A stretch of 13,290 bases of DNA from assembly GCA_041674525.1 (NCBI GenBank), contig JBAYVN010000067.1, positions 1 to 13,290 on the forward strand. Direction: 5' to 3'. The DNA is from SHYQ01 sp041674525 (GTDB lineage Bacteria > Chloroflexota > Dehalococcoidia > UBA2979). Each line of letters starts with the position of its first letter. Positions within the stretch are counted from its first letter, which is position 1. The translations under genes were made by a program, and so were the position numbers. Positions 1-6,727 of this stretch are shown in pieces. The notes below the pieces were generated by a model. That model saw nothing but the letters and a program-made list of their open reading frames with translations, was not told where the DNA came from and searched no databases.

Positions 1-248
1 ACAGCGAGCACGCCGAGGTACTCCACGACCGCGCCCTCGATCGCGGCGGCAGCGAGCGCCGTCTCGGGCGTCGTGATGGCGCGGCGCGGGGCGAGCGGCA
101 TCCACTCCGGCCCGAAGGGCTTGCGGTCGCGCTTGCCGCCGAGCGTGCGCCCCGGGTCGGCGGTGCTGCCGATACACAGCGTCGGGAGCGGGTTGCGGGC
201 GCGGGGTTTGCGGAAGTGGCGGTTGGGGATGTCGAGGGCGGCGCTCAC
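1..248 (-). CDS. Hypothetical phage protein, 3' end cut by window edge
   Basis: The reading frame is open from a GTG at 248 to the left edge, giving 82 residues without a stop; the C-terminus lies outside the window. The GTG overlaps the TGA of the upstream gene in a GTGA, the same junction used repeatedly in this operon, and this decides the start. The visible part begins MSAALDIPNRHF, is rich in Arg and Pro and contains GGKRDRKPFGPEW, then an alanine-rich segment. I recognise no family and no function can be given. The coding assignment rests on the long open frame and the typical overlap, with high third-position G/C like its neighbours. Confidence 0.65.
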   Translation of the reverse strand, partial: MSAALDIPNRHFRKPRARNPLPTLCIGSTADPGRTLGGKRDRKPFGPEWMPLAPRRAITTPETALAAAAIEGAVVEYLGVLA

Positions 249-565
249 GGCTGCGGCTCGGCGCACATGGCGCGAATGCACTCGCTGACGAACTTGCGCG
301 CCTTCGCCTCTTGGGCGTCGGTGTAGTTGAAGTCGCCGTCTTCGTCAGGCTTGCCGAGGTTCACGAATCCCGCCCGCGCCAACGGCCATATGACATCAGC
401 GTCCCACCCGCTGTTGCCGAACGGGCGCTTGCCGCTGAAGCATTCGCCTTCCTCCCAGACTGTTTCGAGCAACTTCCGAAGGTAGTCGCGTACCGTCTTG
501 ACCTTCGGGCCTGCGTCGGTGGTTCCCACACTCACGGCGAGTGCTGCTTTGATTTGGTCGTTCAT
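245..565 (-). CDS. Conserved phage hypothetical protein (FSGKRPFGNSGW motif)
   Basis: 106 residues, soluble, function unknown. An ideal AGGAGG lies 6 nt before the ATG and the ATG overlaps the upstream stop as ATGA. Residues about 27-65 carry DYLRKLLETVWEEGECFSGK followed by RPFGNSGWDADVIWPLARAG; from memory this block recurs in orphan proteins of actinobacterial and other phages, but I know of no assigned role. The C-terminal half (KPDEDGDFNYTDAQEAKARK) is charged and probably helical. The protein ends AEPQP, and the codons for QP plus stop are part of a junction sequence repeated elsewhere in the operon (241-259 and 5327-5345). Confidence 0.85.
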   Translation of the reverse strand: MNDQIKAALAVSVGTTDAGPKVKTVRDYLRKLLETVWEEGECFSGKRPFGNSGWDADVIWPLARAGFVNLGKPDEDGDFNYTDAQEAKARKFVSECIRAMCAEPQP

Positions 566-975
566 GCTTCCTCCTGTTTGGGCGGCTTCGTACCGCGTTC
601 GATTGTGCGCTTCGGGTCCGCGGCCCTATCGCCGCGCTCCTTGATCGTCGCCGTCGCGCGGCGGTTCCACGCGACATGGCGCTCCGCGGGCGGCATCGCG
701 GCGAGCGCCTGCCATTCATCTTCTACCCAGAACGGCAACCCGGATAGCAGGATGTCCGGGCGCAAGTCCAGCACCCCGAGGAAGGGGACGACCCACGCGA
801 TGCCGAGCGAGCACTTGCGCTGGGCGGCTACGGGCGTCGCGTCGCTCACGGCGCGACGTTCCTCGGGGCACCACCACCCGCCGCTGCCGAACTTGCAGCC
901 GACTGACAGCATGGGCGTCCCGCACGCGGGGCACGGCGGCGCGTAGGGGACGGGTCGGTACTTGCGGCGTGCCAC
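562..975 (-). CDS. Small zinc-ribbon phage protein, unknown function
   Basis: 137 residues from a GTG at 975, 3 nt after the TAG of the upstream gene, with GGAG 8 nt upstream inside that gene's last codons. Near the N-terminus CPACG (residues 15-19), C27 and the C of GWWCPEE form a likely zinc-binding knuckle. Residue ~105 onward carries AWNRRAT, which resembles the end of Lar-type restriction-alleviation proteins (CPFCG ... AWNRRA), but the spacing is longer than in that family and the second CxxC is missing, so a Lar role is only a weak guess. The tail is basic. Its stop overlaps the next ATG in ATGA. Confidence 0.75.
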   Translation of the reverse strand: MARRKYRPVPYAPPCPACGTPMLSVGCKFGSGGWWCPEERRAVSDATPVAAQRKCSLGIAWVVPFLGVLDLRPDILLSGLPFWVEDEWQALAAMPPAERHVAWNRRATATIKERGDRAADPKRTIERGTKPPKQEEA

Positions 976-978
976 ACG

Positions 979-2187
979 CTACTGCTCCAGCGCGGCACGC
1001 GCCGCCTCCAGCTTCGCCCGCAGCGTGTTGCGCTCCACGAGCGCCCGCGCCGCCGTCTCCTGCGCGGCGTCGCGCTCTCGCCGCCATACCGACGAGTTGG
1101 TGCATTGCTGCGACTTGACGAGCGCGTCCTTGAGCATCGCTATCTCGCGTTTTGCCCCTGCCTCCCGCTCGATGACTACGTCCCGCTGGCGCGCGGCTTC
1201 GTGGCCGCTCATCTGCGCGATATTGTAGCCGAGCCGGTACTTCGCCTCCTCGACGCGCAACTCCGCGAGTTCCGCCCGCTCCCGCTCCCTCGCCGCGCGC
1301 TCATCGCGGGCGATGCGACAGGCATCGGCGCACGCCTCGTTGGCGTCCCCGTAGGGCACCATGTCGGGGTCGCGCCATTGGGCATCCATCCCGGTAACGC
1401 AGTAGCGAGGTTCACGCAGCGGCGGCAGGCTGGGCGGATTGCCGCACACACACGACTTTTCTCGACACAGCGAGCACACTCCCCAGTCGTCCAGCGGCGG
1501 CAGCGCGTCCGGCGCGGTCGTCGGCGCAGCCTCGCGCTGCCCCTGCTTCGCGAGCGCAAGCCTGCGGCGAAGTCCCTTGATGATGTGCTTACGGGTACGA
1601 CTCGTTGCGACGGCGTTGGCGAGCGTTGCCCGTACGACGCTTAATTCCGACCGAAGCGCGAGATTCTCCTTGGGGTCCACGGTCGGCGCAGCCTGCTCGC
1701 GCGGGTCCGCGCCAGCGCCTACGAACAAGGTCGTTCCGGCGCGGGCGGGGTCGTTGAGGTCGCCGCGGTAGCAATACTCACCGTGGCTGCCGTGCAGCCC
1801 ATGCCGGTACTCGCCTGCCCCGCCGTTGCGGCGCGGCGCAGCGTCGGTCGAGAATGCGTAGCAGCCGACATGGTCCCACGCCACCCACCGCACCGCTCGC
1901 CCGTCCGGCGTCGTGCGCCCGCGCACCGCGGCCCTGATCTCCGCGTCGGTGTTGCGCGTTGTCGCGGGCTTCTGGTTGTCGTCCACCCAGCCGCTCGTGT
2001 CGTCTTGCCGCGCGGGCTGCGCGGCTTCGCGCGGGGATTCGAGTTCATGCGCCACGCGGAAGCAGTCGGCGGCGTCGATGATGTCGTGCGGTGTCTCCGC
2101 GTTCTTGCCGAGCGATTGCAGCGCCCGCGCGATGCGCCGGTCGATCACTTCGTTGCTGATGCGAGGAGCGTCTTCGTCGGTGCTCAT
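979..2187 (-). CDS. Large hypothetical phage protein with Cys cluster and C-terminal coiled coil
   Basis: 402 residues, the longest gene in the window. The start at 2187 is preferred over an in-frame start at 2280 because AAGGAGA sits 9 nt before it and the ATG overlaps the previous stop as ATGA. Residues 1-60 are charged; 95-165 hold an aromatic/Gly region (RWVAWDHVGCYAFSTD, GEYRHGLHGSHGEYCYRGD) that may fold as a small beta domain; C238, C241, C246 and C248 (CSLCREKSCVC) form a likely metal site; 285-402 are Glu/Arg/Ala-rich and predicted helical, probably coiled coil. Cys cluster plus coiled coil suggests a protein- or nucleic-acid-binding scaffold, which is inference only. No family recognised. 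Confidence 0.75.
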   Translation of the reverse strand: MSTDEDAPRISNEVIDRRIARALQSLGKNAETPHDIIDAADCFRVAHELESPREAAQPARQDDTSGWVDDNQKPATTRNTDAEIRAAVRGRTTPDGRAVRWVAWDHVGCYAFSTDAAPRRNGGAGEYRHGLHGSHGEYCYRGDLNDPARAGTTLFVGAGADPREQAAPTVDPKENLALRSELSVVRATLANAVATSRTRKHIIKGLRRRLALAKQGQREAAPTTAPDALPPLDDWGVCSLCREKSCVCGNPPSLPPLREPRYCVTGMDAQWRDPDMVPYGDANEACADACRIARDERAARERERAELAELRVEEAKYRLGYNIAQMSGHEAARQRDVVIEREAGAKREIAMLKDALVKSQQCTNSSVWRRERDAAQETAARALVERNTLRAKLEAARAALEQ

Positions 2188-2378
2188 CGGTCGTTCTCCT
2201 TGCGGCTCGCCGCCGCGTCTCGCCGCGCTGCCATGCGCGGGGTTTCCCAATGGAATTTGTTCAGAAACCACTTCAGCCATCCGTTACGCGCAGCCCACCT
2301 ACGCGCCGAACGTGCGCGCCGCTTCACGCGCATCCGCCCCCGCACCGCGCAGAGCATCGCCCGCGTGCGCGGCCTCAC
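2184..2378 (-). CDS. Very basic 64-residue hypothetical protein
   Basis: Starts at a GTG that overlaps the previous stop (GTGA at 2375-2378) and ends in the ATGA that starts the next gene, so both ends carry the operon's signature overlap; this is the main reason to accept it. The product is dominated by Arg and Lys (RMRVKRRARSARRWAARN), followed by an aromatic patch WLKWFLNKFHW at about residues 35-45 and another basic tail. Such composition suits nucleic-acid binding or a membrane-active peptide, but neither is demonstrated. An ATG seven codons in is an alternative start. Confidence 0.5.
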   Translation of the reverse strand: MRPRTRAMLCAVRGRMRVKRRARSARRWAARNGWLKWFLNKFHWETPRMAARRDAAASRKENDR

Positions 2379-2749
2379 TTTCCGCGCTCCGCCGTTTCCG
2401 CGAAGCCCTCCATCTTCCCGCACGCCTCGTCCAGCGCCGCGCGCAGCGTCTCGTTCTCCGTCTCCTGCGCCTCCAGCGAGGCGCAGTACGCGCGCTTAGT
2501 TTCGTCGCCGGTTGCGACGAGGCCCGTCAAGGTAGCGGTTAGCGTCGCGATCTCGGCGCGCGCCCACTGCGCCCGCCACTCCGCGTCCCATGCGGCGAGG
2601 TTTGCCCGCTGCGCTTCGAGGTTGAAGCCGTCATAGTCGATGCGCTCGTGTTGCAGTGCGTCTTGTAGCCGCGCGTTCTCGGCGCGCAGCCGCTCGTTGT
2701 CGCGCTCGGTCTCCGCAAGCTGCGCCACTAGATGCGTAAACGCGCTCAC
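2375..2749 (-). CDS. Coiled-coil hypothetical phage protein
   Basis: 124 residues from a GTG that overlaps the upstream stop as GTGA; AAGGAGG lies 7 nt upstream, inside the last codons of the previous gene. Nearly the whole protein is Glu/Ala/Arg/Leu with few helix breakers. Residues 10-35 (LAETERDNERLRAENARLQD) and about 95-120 (SLEAQETENETLRAALDEA) have clear heptad patterns, so it is probably an elongated helical dimer. Tryptophans at about 55-65 (AAWDAEWRAQWARAE) break the pattern. This resembles the generic phage 'ERERC..LR..L' coiled-coil proteins; no specific function is known. Confidence 0.75.
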   Translation of the reverse strand: MSAFTHLVAQLAETERDNERLRAENARLQDALQHERIDYDGFNLEAQRANLAAWDAEWRAQWARAEIATLTATLTGLVATGDETKRAYCASLEAQETENETLRAALDEACGKMEGFAETAERGK

Positions 2750-3285
2750 CTGCCCGCCTCCTTCGCCGCGTCGTCGGCAGTGAGGGCATCGCAGGCGATG
2801 CGCTGCGAACCCTCGCGTACCGTCGCCACGCGAGCAAGCGCCTCTCGCAGCCGCTCGCAGCGCGCCTCCGCGCTCGCGCGCCCACGCTGCTCGGCGGCGG
2901 CGAGTTGCGCGGCGGAATACAGGTGCATCCCGACAGTCAGGGGGACGCCAGCGGGGTGCCAGATCACTTCGCCGGTAGAAACGCGGGCTACTTTCGCCAC
3001 CGGCTCCACGTCCGTCGCGGCGGGGGCGGTCTCCGCGAACAGGCGGTCAGCGGTAGCCTTCGCGAGCGTGCCGCTTGCCGCTTCCGCAGCGGACACCATG
3101 AACGGCGCAGCGGGCTCCGCGGTGGGCGGCGTGGCGCGCAGGCGGGCGATGGCGCGGTCGCAGCGGCAGTCGAGGCAATTGCACGCACTCGCGGTTCCGC
3201 GCCATTCACACTGATACCGGGCGGTGAGCGTTTCCCGCAGCGCCTCCAGCGCCAGCAGCGCGGCCTCGGTCGCGGGGGCGCTCAC
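2746..3285 (-). CDS. Cys-rich hypothetical phage protein
   Basis: 179 residues. A longer frame to 3357 exists, but the GTG at 3285 makes the usual GTGA overlap with the stop of the small membrane gene upstream and the protein then starts MSAP like several neighbours. C26, C35, C37, C40 and C42 (CNCLDCRCD) form a compact probable metal site near the N-terminus. Residues about 105-130 read TGEVIWHPAGVPLTVGMHLY, then SAAQLAAAEQRGR and a charged helix; 'G..LY.A..' followed by such a helix is common in small phage orphan proteins. The C-terminal codons carry the ribosome site of the next gene. Function unknown. Confidence 0.72.
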   Translation of the reverse strand: MSAPATEAALLALEALRETLTARYQCEWRGTASACNCLDCRCDRAIARLRATPPTAEPAAPFMVSAAEAASGTLAKATADRLFAETAPAATDVEPVAKVARVSTGEVIWHPAGVPLTVGMHLYSAAQLAAAEQRGRASAEARCERLREALARVATVREGSQRIACDALTADDAAKEAGR

Positions 3286-3371
3286 GGCTGCACCAGCGAA
3301 CAGTCCATCATCACGACCGTGGTCCAGATTCCAAGCGTCCAACCGAGCAGAAACCATGTCCTGTTGCTCAT
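3282..3371 (-). CDS. 29-residue single-helix membrane microprotein
   Basis: ATG at 3371 has GGAGG 4-5 nt upstream and overlaps the RusA-like gene's stop as ATGA; its own stop overlaps the next GTG. The product is MSNR, then a hydrophobic stretch TWFLLGWTLGIWTTVVMM, then DCSLVQP, i.e. one transmembrane helix covering most of the protein. Good ribosome site plus overlaps on both sides make this a real gene despite its size. Roles for such phage peptides include lysis timing, superinfection exclusion or membrane depolarisation; nothing here decides between them. The last codons (CAG CCG TGA) belong to the repeated junction sequence. Confidence 0.7.
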   Translation of the reverse strand: MSNRTWFLLGWTLGIWTTVVMMDCSLVQP

Positions 3372-3787
3372 TTCGCCTCCTTCTTCGCCGCCAGCTTGCG
3401 CGGCGTCCTGGCTTTCGTTGTCGCGGGCACCGGCTCGACGGCTTCGATGGTCACGGACAGACACGGAGCGCCGCCGCGCACCGCAAGCACGAGCGCCTGC
3501 ACCGTCCGCACGTCGTCGCTCGCGAGCACGCCCGCGTCTTGCAGCGCGTCCAGCGTCATCTTCGCGTAGTTGTCGAGGTCGCTGTTCGCACGCCCGCCGC
3601 AGACGCCGACCTCGACGCGCACCGGCTCCACGATGCCGCGCCGCGGGCTCGCAGCGGCGAACGCATCCGCGAGCACCTTGCGGTAGGCAACGCTCGTCTC
3701 AGGGTAGTAGGTGCTCCAGCGCCCGACGCGCGCCCGCCCTTGCGGCACGGGCTTGCCGGGGACGGTGCAGGCAAACAGCACGCTCAC
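3368..3787 (-). CDS. rusA: RusA-like Holliday-junction resolvase
   Basis: 139 residues, the usual RusA size. RusA is a dimeric Mg-dependent endonuclease that cuts four-way DNA junctions and is common in lambdoid and other phages, acting on recombination or replication intermediates. The N-terminus has the typical strand FACTVPGKPVPQGRAR; the catalytic block is SDLDNYAKMTLDALQDAG with D70, D72 and K76, then ASDDVRTV with D91/D92. Numbering from the GTG at 3787 puts the acidic residues exactly where I recall them in E. coli RusA, supporting this start over an upstream in-frame one. Residues 120-139 are a basic tail. Both ends overlap neighbours by 4 nt. Confidence 0.92.
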   Translation of the reverse strand: MSVLFACTVPGKPVPQGRARVGRWSTYYPETSVAYRKVLADAFAAASPRRGIVEPVRVEVGVCGGRANSDLDNYAKMTLDALQDAGVLASDDVRTVQALVLAVRGGAPCLSVTIEAVEPVPATTKARTPRKLAAKKEAK

Positions 3788-4584
3788 GGCGTCACCCCGC
3801 GCGCCGCCGCAACGCCGAGCGCCCACGCGAACGCCGTCTCCCATGGGTAGCGCCGTCCGTAGCGGGCGGTCCACGCGTTGCCGACGGCAAGACGCGCCGA
3901 GCCGAGGCAGTCGTCGGCGCTTGTCGTCGGCACGCACGACCAGCCGTTGCGCTGCTGGTGCCCGACCGTTGCCGAGCATTCACGCGCGTCCCTAATCCCG
4001 TTGCCGCGTCCGTCGCCGTGGTCGTGGAAGCACGTCTTCCCGTAGTCGGTGAATAACGCCCCGCACGCCCGCGCATCCTCCTCGCTCACGTCCCGCACGC
4101 GCACGACGCGCACGCTCGCGAGCGTCAGCGCGTGGCGGGAGGCCCAGCGGGGCATACGCGACGACGGCTCCCACGGCGGCGGGATGCGCTTGCCGCCGTC
4201 ACCTGTCCATTCTCCGTGCGGCGTGTCGGCCCTGTAGACGGGCGCGTCCCAGTCGTCGGGGTTCTGACGGTCAGGCTCCATGCGGTCGGGGTCAGCGATG
4301 GATAGCGCGAACGCCTCCGCGCCCCAGAGCGCGTCGCCGGGGACGCCGAAGGGGCAGCGCGCAAGCATCGCGGCGCTGCCTACGGGAACGCAGCCGTCGC
4401 CAGTCCTGTGCGGGTTCACCCACGACCACCCGTAACTACGTCTCGCCTTGACGCTGCCGTCCGGGTTGTAATCGATCGCAAACGATTCGTCCGGCTCCGG
4501 TCGCACCGGCCGCAGCAGCAGCGCCACGCGCCCGGCGAGCAGGCCGCGGGATTCCGCGGGTGAGAGGAAGATGCGGGCGGTCAC
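3784..4584 (-). CDS. ASCH-like phage 'morphogenetic' protein
   Basis: 266 residues. A GTG at 4584 overlaps the previous stop as GTGA with GGAG 8 nt upstream; the longer in-frame extension to 5115 runs across other genes and is rejected. Family signature: N-terminal ARIFLSPAESRGLLAGRVAL (homologues have ILFS..MVRALLAGRKTQTRR), CPFGVPGDALWGAEAF at 77-92, PPWEPSSRMPRWASR at 136-150 followed by a beta strand, DVSEEDARACGA at 165-176, and YGRRYPWETAFAWALGV near the end (usually NPWVWVVEF). This family is often annotated 'morphogenetic protein' but is structurally ASCH/PUA-like, so RNA or modified-base binding is likelier. The KTQTRR motif is degenerate here (RVALLLRPV). Confidence 0.82.
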   Translation of the reverse strand: MTARIFLSPAESRGLLAGRVALLLRPVRPEPDESFAIDYNPDGSVKARRSYGWSWVNPHRTGDGCVPVGSAAMLARCPFGVPGDALWGAEAFALSIADPDRMEPDRQNPDDWDAPVYRADTPHGEWTGDGGKRIPPPWEPSSRMPRWASRHALTLASVRVVRVRDVSEEDARACGALFTDYGKTCFHDHGDGRGNGIRDARECSATVGHQQRNGWSCVPTTSADDCLGSARLAVGNAWTARYGRRYPWETAFAWALGVAAARGVTP

Positions 4585-4778
4585 GAGTTGCACTCCGCCA
4601 CGCTCGCGACCCCGCTCCGCAGCGCCTCGTCCAAGAGCGCGCGGGCCTTGTCGCGGGCGTCGTACACGGCAGGCGGCAGTAGGACGTTGCTGGGGATGAG
4701 GTCGTCGCCAAGCAGCGCGTCGTGCGCGGCGAGCGTCGCCTTCGCGCAGTCGATGGCCGCGCGCTCGAAGGGGCTCAT
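4581..4778 (-). CDS. 65-residue helical hypothetical protein
   Basis: The ATG at 4778 has GGGAGG 7 nt upstream, located inside the last codons of the upstream gene, and overlaps its stop as ATGA. An in-frame extension to 4904 is not needed. The product (MSPFERAAIDCAKATLAAHD ...) is alpha-helical with a short PSNVLLPPAVYD break at about residues 29-40 and a second helix DARDKARALLDEALRSG. It ends in CNS, and the codons before the stop hold GGAG, which serves as ribosome site of the next gene. No family recognised. Confidence 0.7.
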   Translation of the reverse strand: MSPFERAAIDCAKATLAAHDALLGDDLIPSNVLLPPAVYDARDKARALLDEALRSGVASVAECNS

Positions 4779-5161
4779 CGCAGCGCCTCCCGCCACGCGG
4801 CGAGGGCGGCGCGAGTCGCGTCCATGCCTTCGGCGTCCAGCGGGCAGTCCTCCGCGAACGTGCAGTCGGGGAGGCACTCCTCTGCCTCTCCACAGCAGGG
4901 GCACTCACACTCGCCAGAGAAGAACGTCGCCAGCGCCTCCCCGGCCGCGCGCATCTGCGCGTGGCGATCTTCCAACTGGCGGCGCGAGTAGAGCGGCTTG
5001 GCGCACGCGAGTTCCATTCGCAGCCGCGCCGTCTCGTTCGCGGCGTGCTCCTCGCAGGCGGCGCGGATGGCGTCTTCACGCGCAGCGGCGTTGTGTTCGT
5101 TGCCGTAAAGCGCATCGTCGCAGTCAGAGATTACGTCGTCCAGCGTCCGGGGCGCGCTCAC
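4775..5161 (-). CDS. Cys-rich zinc-knuckle phage protein
   Basis: 128 residues from a GTG at 5161 in a GTGA overlap, starting MSAPRTLDDV. The first 75 residues are helical and charged. Residues 83-108 contain seven cysteines (C85, C87, C89, C90, C96, C100, C106) in the pattern CECPCCG ... EECLPDC ... EDCPL. A CPxCG ... PDC ... DCPL layout is familiar from small phage and actinobacterial proteins and probably binds zinc. The C-terminal helix MDATRAALAAWREALR carries the next gene's ribosome site. Function unknown; protein or nucleic-acid binding is the best guess. Confidence 0.75.
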   Translation of the reverse strand: MSAPRTLDDVISDCDDALYGNEHNAAAREDAIRAACEEHAANETARLRMELACAKPLYSRRQLEDRHAQMRAAGEALATFFSGECECPCCGEAEECLPDCTFAEDCPLDAEGMDATRAALAAWREALR

Positions 5162-5334
5162 GACGCAAACCTCACGAGTACCGCAACGACAACGCACGCC
5201 AGACCGAAGATGTTCAGGCCGATGAAGGTATCCGCGAGGCGATGTTGGTTGGGTCGCACTACCTCGCTACACAGGACGATGCCGAGGGCCACTCCTAGCA
5301 CCGCGGCGCTGATTTCATCAAGCGGCGCGCTCAC
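5158..5334 (-). CDS. 58-residue two-helix membrane microprotein
   Basis: Reads from a GTG at 5334 that overlaps the previous stop as GTGA, with GAGGAG 8 nt before it inside the upstream gene's codons for EEP, to a TGA that overlaps the next GTG. The product is MSAPLDEIS, then a hydrophobic helix (AAVLGVALGIVLC), a polar turn EVVRPNQHRLAD and a second helix (IGLNIFGLACVVVAVLV) ending RFAS. This is a typical hairpin membrane protein, possibly holin-like or exclusion-like by shape, but no lysis genes are seen nearby. Overlaps at both ends and the embedded ribosome site argue that it is real. Confidence 0.68.
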   Translation of the reverse strand: MSAPLDEISAAVLGVALGIVLCSEVVRPNQHRLADTFIGLNIFGLACVVVAVLVRFAS

Positions 5335-5600
5335 GGCTGCGGCTCCTCGTCGCCCAGGATCTCGGTGACGCGGACGCGGACGGGGTTTTTGGGCATATCG
5401 CGGTCCGTGAAAAAGCCATGCGCGTCGGCACCGTCAAGCGCGCGGCTGTTCATCCAGCCCACGCGCTCCCGCGGCTTCGCGGCGAAGGCGGCGCGGAGGT
5501 TCGCGCCAATCGTGCCGTCCGGCGCGCAGACAACAAGCGCGGCGTCCAGCGCCGCCCGCTGCTCGTCCGTCAGGTTGTCGCAGTATCTGAAAGAACTCAT
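5331..5600 (-). CDS. 89-residue hypothetical phage protein
   Basis: ATG at 5600 chosen over one at 5612 because GGAGG sits 6 nt upstream of it and it overlaps the HNH gene's stop as ATGA. The product begins MSSFRYCDNLTDEQRAALDA, a helical stretch, then VVCAPDGTIGANLRAAF and a region with VGWMNSRALDGADAHGFFTD; the last 20 residues are strand-like (VRVRVTEIL) and acidic, ending DEEPQP. Those final codons form GAGGAG plus spacer plus stop/start for the next gene. No family recognised. Confidence 0.72.
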   Translation of the reverse strand: MSSFRYCDNLTDEQRAALDAALVVCAPDGTIGANLRAAFAAKPRERVGWMNSRALDGADAHGFFTDRDMPKNPVRVRVTEILGDEEPQP

Positions 5601-6139
5601 ACGTGCCTCCATCTCTTACCAATGATGATGTCTCTGACCGTATTGCTGGCAACGTGAAGCGATCTGGCGACCGCCCGTTGCGACTCCCCGTTAGCGCAAC
5701 GGGTGCGGATTTCGACAACGAGAGACTCGGTCAGCCGAGCACTCCCGTTGTTGCTGCCGCGGGGACGGCGTTCTGGATGTTTCCGTGAGCCGTTTGCTTC
5801 CCCTCGGGCGGCAAGACGGCGCATAATAGCCCTATGGGCATCACCGCTAGAGCGGCGGCCCTTGGCGGTACAGTCCGCGTTGTTGTCGGTAACTGTCCCC
5901 AGAAAAAGATGGCTTGGGTTTACGCAGCACGGGTTATCGCAGCGGTGACAAGAGCAAAGGCCGGGAGGAATAGCACCGTTGGTGAGCACCCACGAAACGC
6001 GGTGCGCGAGCATCCGCTCTTTATTGAACATGATGCGTCCGTACCCGCCGTGTAGCCCTCCGGTCCACGGCCAACAAGCATCAGGCCCGGCCGATTTATC
6101 AACCTTTGACCAGAACAGTTCTTCGAGTGTCTTCTTCAT
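5597..6139 (-). CDS. Free-standing HNH (His-Me finger) endonuclease with C-terminal HTH
   Basis: 180 residues. N-terminal FWSKVDKSAGPDACWPWTG and YGRIMF..ERMLAHRVSW are hallmarks of the phage HNH_3 group; the His-Me core is LCSCHRCDNPCCVNPSHLFL with H65, N74 and H77 plus cysteines 64, 68, 71/72 that can hold zinc. Residues 133-178 (SARLTESLVVEIRTRC ... SQRAVARSLHVASNTVRDII) form a helix-turn-helix like those that position homing endonucleases. The family makes nicks or breaks in DNA, usually for its own spread. Its 5' side does not overlap the upstream gene, its ribosome site is weak (AAGGG), and its codons are visibly less GC-rich than its neighbours', which points to an inserted mobile gene. 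A TTG at 6286 would give a 49-residue longer form. Confidence 0.88.
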   Translation of the reverse strand: MKKTLEELFWSKVDKSAGPDACWPWTGGLHGGYGRIMFNKERMLAHRVSWVLTNGAIPPGLCSCHRCDNPCCVNPSHLFLGTVTDNNADCTAKGRRSSGDAHRAIMRRLAARGEANGSRKHPERRPRGSNNGSARLTESLVVEIRTRCANGESQRAVARSLHVASNTVRDIIIGKRWRHV

Positions 6140-6314
6140 GGGCGGCAACCCTTGTTTCCACACACCCGCCGCGCGTCCGCGTGGTGAAGTTGCCGCTACG
6201 CCAAGGCAGAGCGTTCGCGGCGGGTGGTGGAAGTCTTGAGGCAGTAGCGGCATGGCTTTTCTATACGAGTGATGCCCGCACGTCAAGACCCGCCCATCGT
6301 GTCTTGTCGCTCAT
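6140..6314 (-). pseudogene. Possible gene remnant left of the HNH insertion
   Basis: An ATG at 6314 overlaps the stop of the 138-residue gene in the operon's usual ATGA, but the frame closes after 17 codons (MSDKTRWAGLDVRASLV, TAG at 6261-6263). Further along, another frame shows KPCRYCLKTSTTRRE, a zinc-knuckle-like CxxC string, without a start codon and ending soon after. One reading is that a small gene once began here and was broken when the HNH gene arrived; another is that the overlap is accidental. The rest of this 175-nt gap has no gene. Confidence 0.25.
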
Positions 6315-6727
6315 CGCAATTCACTCCCACCGCGCAGGGGCGCGCGGAATCGTTCGCCGTAGTACGGATCTTCCCCGGGCTTGACGTGGTCCTGCCCGAG
6401 GAAACGCGCACGCTCGCGCCGCGCCTCGGCGGCGTACCACGCCGCGTCGGGCACCCAGCGCGGCATGGGCTCGGGGACGGCGTGCAACTCGAAGCGGTCC
6501 TCCACGTAGAAGGTCCGACCGCCGCTGGACACGAACCAGACCTCGTCGGTGCAGACGCTCCAGTGGCGCACGCGCGTCGTGTCGCCAATCTCGTCCAATA
6601 TCGGCTTCACGTGTGGGTCTCGACCGTAAGTATGCGGCTGCTCGTAGAGCCGCCCTACCGCGTCCATCGCGCGGCGCGTGCCGCAGGCGACGGTGGTGCC
6701 GTTCTTGCGGATCTCGAAGAGTTTCAT
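6311..6727 (-). CDS. 138-residue hypothetical phage protein
   Basis: ATG at 6727 with AAGGAGG 5 nt upstream, overlapping the previous stop (ATGA); the longer frame to 6916 is rejected. The N-terminus MKLFEIRKNGTTVACGTRRA is strand-like, followed by a helix and a region with VRHWSVCTDEVWFVSSGG and FYVEDRFELHAVPEP. The C-terminal part AAWYAAEARRERARFLGQDH looks helical and basic. Predicted as a small soluble alpha/beta protein. I recognise no family; gene status is secure from ribosome site, overlap and codon use. Confidence 0.75.
   Translation of the reverse strand: MKLFEIRKNGTTVACGTRRAMDAVGRLYEQPHTYGRDPHVKPILDEIGDTTRVRHWSVCTDEVWFVSSGGRTFYVEDRFELHAVPEPMPRWVPDAAWYAAEARRERARFLGQDHVKPGEDPYYGERFRAPLRGGSELR

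Noticed and set aside
4585..5115. N-terminal extension of the ASCH-like gene to 443 residues
   Set aside because: The extension is Arg/Pro-rich low-quality sequence lying over two other genes; the GTG at 4584 gives the family's normal start and the usual overlap.
6140..6286. Longer HNH protein starting at TTG 6286
   Set aside because: The added 49 residues do not resemble the family, whose members begin close to the MKKTLEELFWSKVD segment; kept only as an alternative.
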